A stretch of 64,000 nucleotides of DNA from Pristionchus mayeri. Lineage: Eukaryota > Nematoda > Chromadorea > Rhabditida > Neodiplogasteridae. The translations under genes and the position numbers were made by a program. A model generated the notes under the pieces. The model was not told the origin of the DNA. It saw only the letters and a program-made list of their open reading frames with translations, and did not search any database. The stretch covers positions 42,806,907 to 42,870,906 of the forward strand of contig BTRK01000004.1 in the NCBI GenBank assembly GCA_036245805.1, given 5' to 3'. This document shows, piece after piece, positions 48,511 to 57,396 of this stretch (positions are counted from its first letter, which is position 1; every line of letters begins with the position of its first letter).

Positions 48511-48871
48511 ATGCTCATGAATTACTTATTGGTGAGATATATTTGCCGGGCAAAGTTCACTTTTATTCTAATTATGAAATCTTTCAGTACGTGTCGCTTT
48601 TGCCACCTTTACAGAATGCAGAAGGAAACGTGTGTCGGTTCAGTCACCCACTATCACTCGACTCTCATTCCGAGATACTAGGTTTCATAGTACATTCCTG
48701 CACTCTAATAATTGATCATTGAAGATTGAATTTGGTTTTCTAGCTGATTCGTCTTTTTCCCGCACTTGGACTATAGAAGCATAATTTGTAATCACTCAGA
48801 TTCAATAACGTGAATAGCTTTATTCGAAGTTTGGAAGTTTGGATCAGATAGGCAACCATGCCAACTTTGAA

Positions 48872-48985
48872 TTAAAACGAGTCCATTTTAACCAGATCCC
48901 ACCGATTGAGTTCGATGGTGAGCGGGGATTGATTGTGCACGTCAGGAATGAACGGAGGAAGGGGTTCGCGTGGAGGAATCCATAT
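48872..48985 (-). CDS. Candidate terminal exon of an unrecognised gene
   Basis: Acceptor AATTTCAG precedes 48985. The frame reads IWIPPREPLPPFIPDV, HNQSPLTIEL, then NRWDLVKMDSF and TAA (37 codons). Pro-rich with a well-behaved codon pattern, but no family was recognised and no upstream exon could be joined with confidence. Confidence 0.35.
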   Translation of the reverse strand: MWIPPREPLPPFIPDVHNQSPLTIELNRWDLVKMDSF

Positions 48986-49228
48986 CTGAAATTGTTTGAT
49001 TGTTTTTAAACATTTTTGAGAAGTCATGTGTATTTTTCTAATTCTCTCATTGACCTATATGACACTTAAATTAGACAATTAATTTGCTCATTTAGTTGTT
49101 ACATGACTTGGAACGAACGAGGCTTCAAAGAACGTATTCCCTTATGCATCGCTGAAAGTACCCTACTTTGCTGAAATTTTACCAAAGTAGGCTGTTTTCA
49201 GTGATTAGTAAGGGAAAACATTATTTAA

Positions 49229-49351
49229 TCATATCTTTATCGCCCAAAGCATTCGTGATTTCCACGTAACGTAGCAGCCTCCCCTGAAAAAAGTGCTCAC
49301 TGCTTCCACCACAAGAATGGTCACGAAAGCCAGTAGAAGAGCACATTTCAT
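49229..49351 (-). CDS. Candidate 40-residue secreted peptide
   Basis: ATG at 49351 opens MKCALLLAFVTILVVEAVS, a textbook signal peptide, followed by a short mature part (TFFRGGCYVTW and onwards) to TGA at 49229. GATATAAAAGAG, a TATA box, lies about 45 bases upstream. A cryptic TTTTTTCAG inside the frame means a spliced form is possible. Mature peptide of about 21 residues with one Cys; function unknown. Confidence 0.4.
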   Translation of the reverse strand: MKCALLLAFVTILVVEAVSTFFRGGCYVTWKSRMLWAIKI

Positions 49352-49844
49352 CTCGAGCGATATAGGATGTATGTTGATACAAATCTCTTTTATATCCGAC
49401 GGGTTTAAAGAGATTTAAAGAAGGGGTAACAAGAATGGATGCTAGGGAGTCCCACCACGAATATATTGCTCTCGCAATGGGAAACTGTAGCCAAATTACC
49501 CCAAACGAGGTGAAAATGAAATAGAGCGAGTGAAACATAAATGAAGTAGCCATGATCCTGCGCTGTCAATGAACTTTGCGCGTATGTAAGTAGCCTCAGA
49601 GATGTCTGTGAAACTTCGGATAAAGTGAATCATGATCGGGCTGCCTGCTTCTATTACACACAATTAGCGGCTAATTAAAGTCATTTTTCGTGTTACTCCT
49701 TCTTTAATGCTCGTGCATTAGAGTAAATCTTCGTTCGTATCTACTTCAACCACGAGTTGCCCCGCATGGGATAATCCTTGTGCGGTTTCACCAATGCAGT
49801 GGTTCAGTTTGCGGATATTGCACAAGATATACTATTCTGTGGCT

Positions 49845-50052
49845 ATACTAATTCCAGCTCGGGTTTTCTACCGGCTTGGACCTTAGCGGTCGGTGTACTG
49901 TCAAACTCAGAAAAGTAGGGTCACGTTAATGGAACTTTATCTGAGTAGACAGGGCAAGTGAAGCGAAGAAACAGTGAAAACGAGGCAGTTATATACCCCC
50001 TCTCTGCGCATTGCGCTGGCGAGAGGGGGGAGGAGAGAGGTTAGAGCCGAGC
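49845..50052 (-). repeat. LTR-like direct repeat (3' copy in minus orientation)
   Basis: See the element entry for the comparison. The stop codon of the Arg/Ser-rich ORF at 50041 lies inside this repeat. Confidence 0.65.
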
Positions 50053-50994
50053 GGGGGGGAAGAGATGAGAGTGAGTGCGAGCTGAGGTTCCACCAGATGT
50101 AGAGTGCTTCTCGATGATCGTCAGGTTCCGATCCTTGAGACGATCTCCTCTCGACTCGTTCGGGCTGTCTCTTCGAGAGCGGTGGGACTGCTTGAGTGCC
50201 CTCTCCTTTTCCGATGACCTTGCTCTCTTCGAACGGTGATGACGAGACTTCTCCGGAGTCGTTGGTCTCGTCGGAGAGCTCGATGATGACGACGACGCGG
50301 ATTTCTCTCGCTTCGATCGGTGACGACGTTTCTTCCCCTTGGACCGTTCGCTCGACAGATTAGCAGTCGTCGTCGACTTCTCCTTCACCAGCTTCTTGCT
50401 GCGGCTCTTCGACTCCGGAGAGGACTCCCTCGACGGAGTAGAGCTCGACGATGAGGTCTCCTTCACCCGTTTTGTGCCGCGGCTCTTCGACTCTGAGAGG
50501 GGCGTTCTCAACGGAGGAGCGCTCATCTCCCTCATCCGCTTCGTAAGGTGGCGCTTCGCCTCCGGAGAGGGCTCTCTCGACGACGGTGGGGAGCTCGATG
50601 ATGACTTCTTCTTCACGCTCTTCGAACGGCGGTCTCTCGACTCCGGAGAGGACGCTCTCGACGACGGAGGAGTCGAAGGCGACAGGCTGCGCGTCTTCTC
50701 TCGAACGATTGGAGTCGATAATATCTTCCCCAGCTCTTCGCGAACAATCTCGCGCACTCGTTTCTCCTGCTCTGCGGGGAGCAACAGTCTATCCTCGATG
50801 GCTTTGCCAGTTGCATCATCGAGTGACTCGTCAGGAGGGGCAGATGCAGTCTCCCTTCTCTTCGCCCGGGTCCGTTCAATCTCGCTGTCCGTTGCGGACA
50901 TGAACTGGAAAGAGCGATGAGTGACGATGAGTAGGAAGCATAGGGTCGAGCGAGAAGATAGAGCGACAAAATAGCGATGAATCGTAAGCGACAT
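50041..50994 (-). CDS. Arg/Ser-rich basic protein of the LTR element
   Basis: 317 codons from the first ATG; an ATG at 50901 (MSATDSEIER) would give 286 and removes a hydrophobic leader. After a short acidic segment (EQEKRVREIVREELGKIL, probably a helix) come about 180 residues of repeated units with SPES, SKR/TKRVKE and runs of 4-7 Ser, like SR splicing factors or nucleic-acid-binding nucleoproteins. No globular domain. It lies downstream of the env region, an unusual place for a capsid or nucleocapsid gene, so an accessory role is possible. The frame is intact although env is broken. Function is inference. Confidence 0.55.
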   Translation of the reverse strand: MSLTIHRYFVALSSRSTLCFLLIVTHRSFQFMSATDSEIERTRAKRRETASAPPDESLDDATGKAIEDRLLLPAEQEKRVREIVREELGKILSTPIVREKTRSLSPSTPPSSRASSPESRDRRSKSVKKKSSSSSPPSSREPSPEAKRHLTKRMREMSAPPLRTPLSESKSRGTKRVKETSSSSSTPSRESSPESKSRSKKLVKEKSTTTANLSSERSKGKKRRHRSKREKSASSSSSSSPTRPTTPEKSRHHRSKRARSSEKERALKQSHRSRRDSPNESRGDRLKDRNLTIIEKHSTSGGTSARTHSHLFPPARL

Positions 50995-51123
50995 CGTATC
51001 GGTCTGTACAATAAAGAAGGAATGGAAGCAGAAGAAGATGACTGTTACAACAGTGTTGAAGACTCTGGTGGAGAGAGAATGGAGAGAGAGATGCGATCTC
51101 TGTTTCTCTCTCTCCGTCTCTAG

Positions 51124-52459
51124 TCAGAATTGCTTATGAGTCACTTTCTTTAGCGGGACATTCCGACAAATGTGACAGCAGCAATGAATGAGCAGTGGTG
51201 CGGAGGGGATACACGAGTAGATAGTGATTAAGACTCCGAGTCCGACGAGGACCACTATCACGATAGTTCGAATCCAGTACTCCATAAACACAGATCCGAT
51301 GTGCGAAAGGTCAGGGAATCCAGAGAGATTGAGCGTAAAGGTCGAATTCGACTCTCCTTTGATACCTTCTGTCGCAATAGAGTGCTGAGCGAACGAGCTC
51401 GAATACTTGAGGATCCCTCCACGGGAAGTCCACAAGATACATTGCACGATATCAACATACGAGCTTGGTCTGCCGATATTGATCTGTGTGAGACTTCACC
51501 CGTCTTCGTGCACGGTATGGAGAATTGGTCTCGATCGCAGGCGATGGTCGCCAATCCTCTTGTTGATGTGGACGTGCACGTCAGATTCACTCGTGCCCCT
51601 CCAGTGCATTAGTAACATCCGATAGCTCTTGATGACTCTACTACGCACTCGAATGGGTCCACCTTTAGGGTGTTTAGACGAAATCTCTTTATGCCCGTCG
51701 AGATGGCGATGTCCATTGAGAGACCTTGAGAGATCTCAGCGAAAACTCGTCTGTTGTGAGCTTGTAGGGAAGGAGTCAGTATCGGCAGAATGCCTTCGAT
51801 GTCGAAGTTGTCCTCGAGGGAAGTTTGACTGCATTCGCACTTCGCGTATCTCTCAGCTGGTACACAATAGCACTCCTCGTGAGATGAGCAGTTCAGCTCT
51901 GCAGCGTGATTCGGGGATGCACAGTGTACGATCGGATCTCGAGTCAAGAGAGCTACTCTCTTTTCTTGAGTGCAGTGATGAACTTCTTGCTCAGAAGAGG
52001 GAACGGTGGCGTAGCGAAGTTGGTCAGTTCGAGCTTGTGATCGTGCACTGTCTTCCGTTGGTTTGGCAGCAGTCGGACAGTATCGGAAGTAGTCTCATTT
52101 CCTACAGTGATCGTAAGAATGATCGTCACTACCGGACTCCATTCTGAACATTCGAAGGTCTCGAACACTTCTTCGGAGACTGGCTTCACGATGGTACGAT
52201 AAAACAAGCATCCGCTCGAAGGAAACAGGCAGTCACATCCCAGACCTCCACAGCTTTCGACGCAGTGCGTATGACCCGGGAAGTTGTTTCCTCGTGCCAG
52301 CTCCGGGATCATGCTGTCTGAGGAGACATTCAAGCACTTGGTTTTCACGCAAGAACCCATCCTGGCACATCTCTTCTCTGAGATGTACTGCACACGAACG
52401 TCTCGATGGACACCTAGTGTCTTCTTCTGGCAGTACACGTCGGTTGCTAGCAGGGTCAT
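51124..52459 (-). pseudogene. Env-like class II fusion glycoprotein (phlebovirus-Gc type), broken
   Basis: Read 5' to 3' on the minus strand: a Cys-rich segment at 52459-51953 with the CGGLGCDC and GCLFYR motifs typical of Gc-like envelope proteins carried by nematode BEL/Pao elements; a second Cys-rich part at 51947-51258; and a C-terminal part at 51447-51124 with a membrane anchor (about 51240-51170) and a short Cys-containing tail. Lesions: a frameshift in a GA run near 51960, an in-frame TAA near 51611, and a frameshift near 51440. Family assignment rests on the Cys pattern. No intact protein is encoded. Confidence 0.65.
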
Positions 52460-52677
52460 CTTGACTTCGCCGACGAGTACGAGAGAGCTCGCGAGTTTTC
52501 CTCTGAGGCGCGTTGCCTTTCCGAGGAGATCTTAGTACTCTCTACTCGACGCCGAATTGCCGAGAGCGGAATTGCTCGTGGAGATCGATTCCACATTAGC
52601 GTATCACGACAATATAATCTCAGAGCCAGTTGGAAGAACGATTGCTGCCACGCGGGACTTCGATTCACACTGCGAGC

Positions 52678-52816
52678 CAGGGTGTTGCACCTGGTTCGGA
52701 AGTGTAGTCAGGGTGTTTCACCTGGTTCGGAAGTTTCCAGGGTGTTTCACCTGGTTCGGAAGTTGCCAGGGTGTTTCACCTGGTTCGGAAGGTGCCTTCA
52801 GGGTGTTTCACCTGGT
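52678..52816. repeat. Tandem repeat, five copies of about 30 bp
   Basis: CAGGGTGTTTCACCTGGTTC is repeated five times with 3-8 bp of variable filler, between the 5' LTR and the env region. This is the position of a leader or packaging region. CACCTG is an E-box, but no function is shown. Confidence 0.8.
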
Positions 52817-52830
52817 CAGCCGATGCATCA

Positions 52831-53038
52831 TATACTAATTCCAGCTCGGGCTTTCTACCGGCTTGGACCTTAGTGGTCGGTGTACTGTCAAACTCAGAAA
52901 AGTAGGGTCACGTTAATGGAACTTTATCTGAGTAGACAGGGCAAGTGAAGCGAAGAAACAGTGAAATATACCCCCTCTCTGTGCATTGCGCTGGCGAGAG
53001 GGGGGAGGAGAGAGGTTAGAGCCGAGGGGAGAGGGGGC
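52831..53038 (-). repeat. LTR-like direct repeat (5' copy in minus orientation)
   Basis: Matches 49845-50052 apart from a 13-base shortfall and single changes (TTTTCTACC against CTTTCTACC, TAGCGG against TAGTGG). A 12-G run follows at about 53046. Confidence 0.65.
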
Positions 53039-53248
53039 AATGAGCGGGGGGGGGGGAAGAAATGAGCAGATGATAAGGGGACGGGAATAGTTAGAACTTT
53101 GAACTGTCTACAAGAGTTCAACTAAACTCTTGACAGTGGCGAAGAGTAGTGAAATGCACGATTGTGTTTCACAGATTTACTAACACATAAAAATACAAAC
53201 ATGAATATTGTAAGCTGGTAGCATAGTTGCGGAATAAGATGTGACACA

Positions 53249-56200
53249 TCAATGGAAGTATTCATGCGCTAAAATGTTCTCACAGGTTGGTCGATGTTCC
53301 GGATCTAATTGCGTGAGGGCTTCCACAACTTTTACCTGAAGATAACATGTATTTGAGTACTGGAATTGTTTACGGTTTCGCGATCAGTGATTCGTATACT
53401 TTGTATACCACGCCGATATTGTTCAAAGATCTGAAAAAAGCTTCTAATTTCATATATTGTATTTGGCCTACCATTGCTCGTTCTTCATAAGTCATAACAA
53501 TGTTTCGGCAAGATTCGGCAAGAATCAAGTCAAGTGCAATCATATCGGTTTTGGAGCTGTACTTTGAATACATTTCCCGCTAAATAGTAGATATTATTGG
53601 GGTGTCCGGAAAGTTCGTATAATGCATCGGAAAAAAGTCAGTTCGCGATCAAATGCAGTGATTGCGCAATCTGTTTGTCAACAATGTATTGCGTCACTCT
53701 GACGTTAAGTGGGATGTGGGTTGGATCAGTCTCGTAGTTTCTACACTTGTTGAAGTGGTGAAGTATAGCCGATATTTTGATACAGTTGTGTTGAATTACT
53801 GTCGGAAATCGCTCCATCGTAGATCGGATCTTCGATGGACAGATTCCATAATAGACATGTGCGAGGAGTGAATCATGTATAATAACCCAGCGAAGAGACA
53901 ACAGTGTTTCGACACCGATGCGAAGCACAAACCCGTTCCCTTGAAGAAAATGAGGAAATTCACTGATTCTTTCTATCATTACTTGTTCCGATCTAATAAG
54001 AGATCCTTCCTACTGGTACCGCCATCAATGCCGACCTCTTCTCTGAACAACTGGAAGAAGTCGCGATCAGAGTCCCTCCCAGACTCCTGAACCAGGGCAC
54101 AATTCTTCTTCTGATGGGCAATGCTCGCCCACATCGAGCGAAGATGACCCAGAAGAAAATGGACGAGCTGAAGATCGAGAGGATTCCCCATCCACCGTAT
54201 TCCCCGGATCTCTCCCCATGCGACTACCACTGCTTCCGCTCTCTCTCTCTGACTTCTGCAAAGGAAAGAAGTTCAAGAATCGAGATGAAGTTGTGAGGGC
54301 TTTCGTGAACTGGGCGGTCTCGAAGAAACCCGTATTCTGGAAGAGAGGAATCGAGACCCTGCCCAATCGCTGGAGGGAGGTAGTGAGGAAGAAGGGGGCA
54401 TACATTGGTCACTGAGAATTGTAAAGCATTGAATAAAAAATAAAAACAAAAAATTATACGAACTTTCCGGACACCCCAATACTATGGTTTTGTGCAACAT
54501 TCATACGTTCTCTGGGCTCGTATAGAGTTCGGTTTTTTTAGTGCGAGTGAACACGGACCACTGCCCGTCCGCTTCTCTACGATCCGTTGCTAGACCAAGA
54601 TCGCACACTTTTAGGTTATTCTCATCAGCAAAGAGAATGTTAGCGGGCTGGAATGATCTGTCTAGCTAAATTTTAATAAAGCGTTAGCTAAATTCGTGTC
54701 TAGCTAAATTTTAATACGCTAGGTCAACCATCTTATGATTCTGCGTCTTTTGCCATAACTATGCGTACCTTGAGGTCTCGATGAATCATGCCCATTTGGT
54801 GGATGTTGTCCACCGCGGTGACTACTTGCTTGAACCACGATTTCATACGATGGATATATCGTGTACTAGATGCAGTGTTAGCTTCCAACCATTCGGCCAA
54901 TGAAAATTCTCATAGATGTCGCAATATTTTTTTGTTAAATTTAAAATAATGGCTAACCTCCATTTGCATGTAAATGAAGGACGTTTCGTATGCGTAGTTG
55001 ATTCTCTGAAACGCAATTGAATCAGAACAATTTCTGAAACATTGGAACGAACATAAAAACTCTTGGATGACCCAACATGCTTCAACATATCAACATCAGA
55101 TTCCAGCTATGAAGGGTGATTATTCCGTTGCGAATTGAATGCTAAAACCTGTCATCCGGGTGGTGGTTTCTCGATCCAAGTGTTATGATAACAAACGATT
55201 CCAGGATGATTTAATTTCGCCATTGATTGAACTTCTTTTTGTAGTACATGTTGCTCTAAGCTGAAATTATTCTGATTCTTGTTCTGAAAAAATATGAATA
55301 TGAACAACAACATGAAAAAGAGCTTGGCACACAATAGTTCCAATAAACCAATCAAAACTCTAACCTGAGTTGTTCTCATCTTCTTGTATCTTCGAGTAAC
55401 CAGCATTGTGAGACATCCGAATACTAACAATATTCCAACAAGTGCCAACACAATCGGCAAACTTACAGAGTTGTAGTCGCTAAATTGATACAGGCAATGT
55501 GTATAAATATATTTCAAACCTACTCATATGTGTAGTCTGCATTAAGCTTTTGCATTTGCATAGCCCTGAAGTTAAATCAATCGTATGATATCAAAAATTG
55601 TTGCAATTCTTAATAAAAACTTACCTCCGTGCACACACATTATATAGGGGAAGGTTGTATTCTGATTAACTGCTCTCCACGATGCTCCATTCTCACCAAC
55701 GACAAGCGCGAATCGCTCGGCCACCTCGGTACAATCGACCACTGGTTATGCATATTTTTATTCGTAAACTATGATAAATTCTACCAGGTGGATATTCAAA
55801 CATATTAAAGTTGATGCAATCGCCGTTTTGCCACGACCAATTATGGGTATCTGAGAAAAGCAAAATATTATTAAAAATGTTAAAAATAATTTTGAAATCA
55901 GCTAATTATTTCACCAAAATTGCAAACGATTCCGAGCCATAAGTGGTTTCCAAGCCATGCAGTTCTGAAAGCAGCATTGCACTGAAACGAAGCGATTATC
56001 GTGGCTAAAAAGGTGACGTCACCTCATCGGTTTTGAGCATTGGCAACACCTCCTCGTCATTTTCGTTGCAGAAATCAATTGCGCTCTGAATGATGAATCA
56101 AATTTAATAATAAATAAATCATTGGATGTGAGAAATCGACTCGTGACCACACATGTTTTTTTTCAGTTTTAACATTTTGAGCGCGTACATGAAAGTAGTT

Positions 56201-56375
56201 TTCGGCTGTCTTGACATGAGGCTTACATGTTAGTTAGTTTTGAATAACATGAACATTTGTTCACCCCCGGCCCTCACCAGGAAATTGGGAACATATGGTG
56301 GAGTCGGGCGAGTCGAGAAGCACCAGTGCTGATCCAGATAATCCACTTTGACGTAGTCAACTGGACATACTAACA
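53249..56375 (-). pseudogene. C-type lectin / transmembrane / PEK-like kinase gene, probably inactivated
   Basis: Ectodomain exons 56375-56278, 56085-56023, 55981-55915, 55850-55785 and 55741-55625 join in phase into one C-type lectin domain (VCPVDYVKV, AIDFCNE, WLGNHLWLGI, WSWQNGDC, PYIMC). A linker (55565-55524) and a membrane exon (55479-55365, SLPIVLALVGILLVFGCLTM) follow. Kinase exons: 55283-55149 (AKLNHPGIV, YHNTW), 55005-54958 (SFIYMQME), 54908-54769 (MIHRDLK), 54647-54507 (PANILF, CDLGLAT, SPEN), 53579-53472 (KTDMIALDLIL), 53430-53374, and 53335-53249 (DPEHRPTC, stop). HRDLK and the HPGIV/NTW pattern fit eIF2-alpha kinases, PERK most of all. Odd: no Gly loop or catalytic Lys, DFG is DLG, TGA at 55154-55152 replaces an expected Trp, the acceptor at about 54900 lost its G, and the lectin-linker phase is off by one. 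No signal-peptide exon found. Confidence 0.72.
53597..54479 (+). mobile_element. Mariner element with decayed transposase, in a kinase-gene intron
   Basis: TIRs TTGGGGTGTCCGGAAAGTTC (left) and its reverse complement (right) are flanked by TA. 883 bp in all. Transposase fragments on the plus strand: 53880-54090 (MYNNPAKRQQ), 54114-54240 (ARPHRAKMTQKK, HPPYSPDLSPCDYH) and 54250-54414 (RGIETLPNRWREVV). Several frameshifts and a stop separate them, so it is not autonomous. It lies between kinase exons 54507 and 53579, and its insertion does not touch the splice sites of either. Confidence 0.85.
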
Positions 56376-56399
56376 CTGAAGAAAACTGTGCTGATTACA

Positions 56400-57200
56400 C
56401 ACTTGGCTACTATTCATTCCCGCTCAAAATCATTTATAAGTTTCACTACTTATCAAATCATATTAGCATGATGCATCATTTTTCCGGATTCTCTAACAGA
56501 GGATTCAGCAATAACGAAGAATTGTATGATAAGTGACACCAAACTAAGTTCAATCTATACCCAGCCGATCGAAAGCGCTAGTAAAATTACGATACGGTTG
56601 AACAATCATATTGTCACTAACTTGTTTCGGCGTGGCAAACGAGCGACTGAAAGAAGATAAGCCAAGTTGTGAGTAATACGTGCAACATCCGGAAGGGCGC
56701 AATCATTTCACACATTGGCAAGGAGTCCAACAGGAAGAGACAAGGGATTAGTAGCAGGTGAGAGGAATGATAACCCAGTGATCATGATGTAGTGATCTTC
56801 AGCGTGGTGACACGTTTGCCAAAGCATTATTTCTGCGCATCTGCATTTCTTAGGGTTATATAGACACAATGCGTGAAGGAGTCAACGATCAGTAGATACG
56901 AGAGGCGTGAGTAGTGTTGGAAATTTTCGAAAATGTCAAGGCCAGTATTTAGACATAAAGCCAGGATTACATGCGGAAGGGCGTACGCATTTCGAGAACG
57001 AATCAAACATGAGGAGATAAGGGATTAGGTGCGAGTGTGAGTGATTAAGAGAATGTACTGATATCGTGCGACTAAACTTCTGATCGACACCTTTCCCTCA
57101 GTAATCTCTAAAGGATGCACACTTAATGCGGTCAATAATTCGAATATAAGTGAACGTTGACCGGCAAATATTTGCTCCCAAAAAGTAATTCGTCAATATA
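56400..57200. other. Region between kinase gene and locus X, no gene recognised
   Basis: The signal-peptide exon of the lectin-kinase gene would be expected here on the minus strand, but none was found. Short repeated words near 56690 and 56965 (GCGGAAGGGCGTACGC-like) hint at a local duplication. Confidence 0.45.
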
Positions 57201-57204
57201 ATAA

Positions 57205-57396
57205 TGAACACTTCCTCTCCTTCCTATGCACTGTAAACAGTATGACAGGTGTGTGACGTCATTTCGCGGTATCAGCAAGGAAAGTGTTTATATCACCCGT
57301 GCTGATGCGGCCTTCGCAGAATTAATGATATGTGTTTACAATGATTGTTCTATCTGAGGTATATATTTCTCAAGGATTGGGCGATCTGTCCAAATC
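57205..57396 (+). promoter_or_regulatory. Conserved promoter region of locus X
   Basis: Counterpart of 48313-48510: CCTTCCTATGCACTGTAAAC, GTGACGTCATTTCGCGGTAT, CAGCAAGGAAAG, and a TATA box GGTATATATTTC about 45 bases before the ATG. Confidence 0.55.

Larger units (their letters stand above)
49845..53070 (-). mobile_element. Short LTR element with env-like gene, no visible gag-pol
   Basis: Direct repeats of at least 200 bp at 49845-50052 and 52831-53034 are nearly identical from ATACTAATTCCAGCTCGG to GAGCCGAG. The 3' copy (left) has 13 extra bases (ACGAGGCAGTTAT) and the right one has extra G-rich sequence at its end. On the minus strand each has a TATA-like GGTATATA. The interior of 2.8 kb encodes broken envelope-like fragments and an Arg/Ser-rich ORF, but no protease, RT or integrase motif. 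Exact LTR termini and target duplication were not resolved. Confidence 0.65.

Noticed and set aside
50339..50920. 193-codon plus-strand frame
   Set aside because: Shadow of the Arg/Ser-rich minus-strand ORF, whose codon use and repeat units are more coherent.
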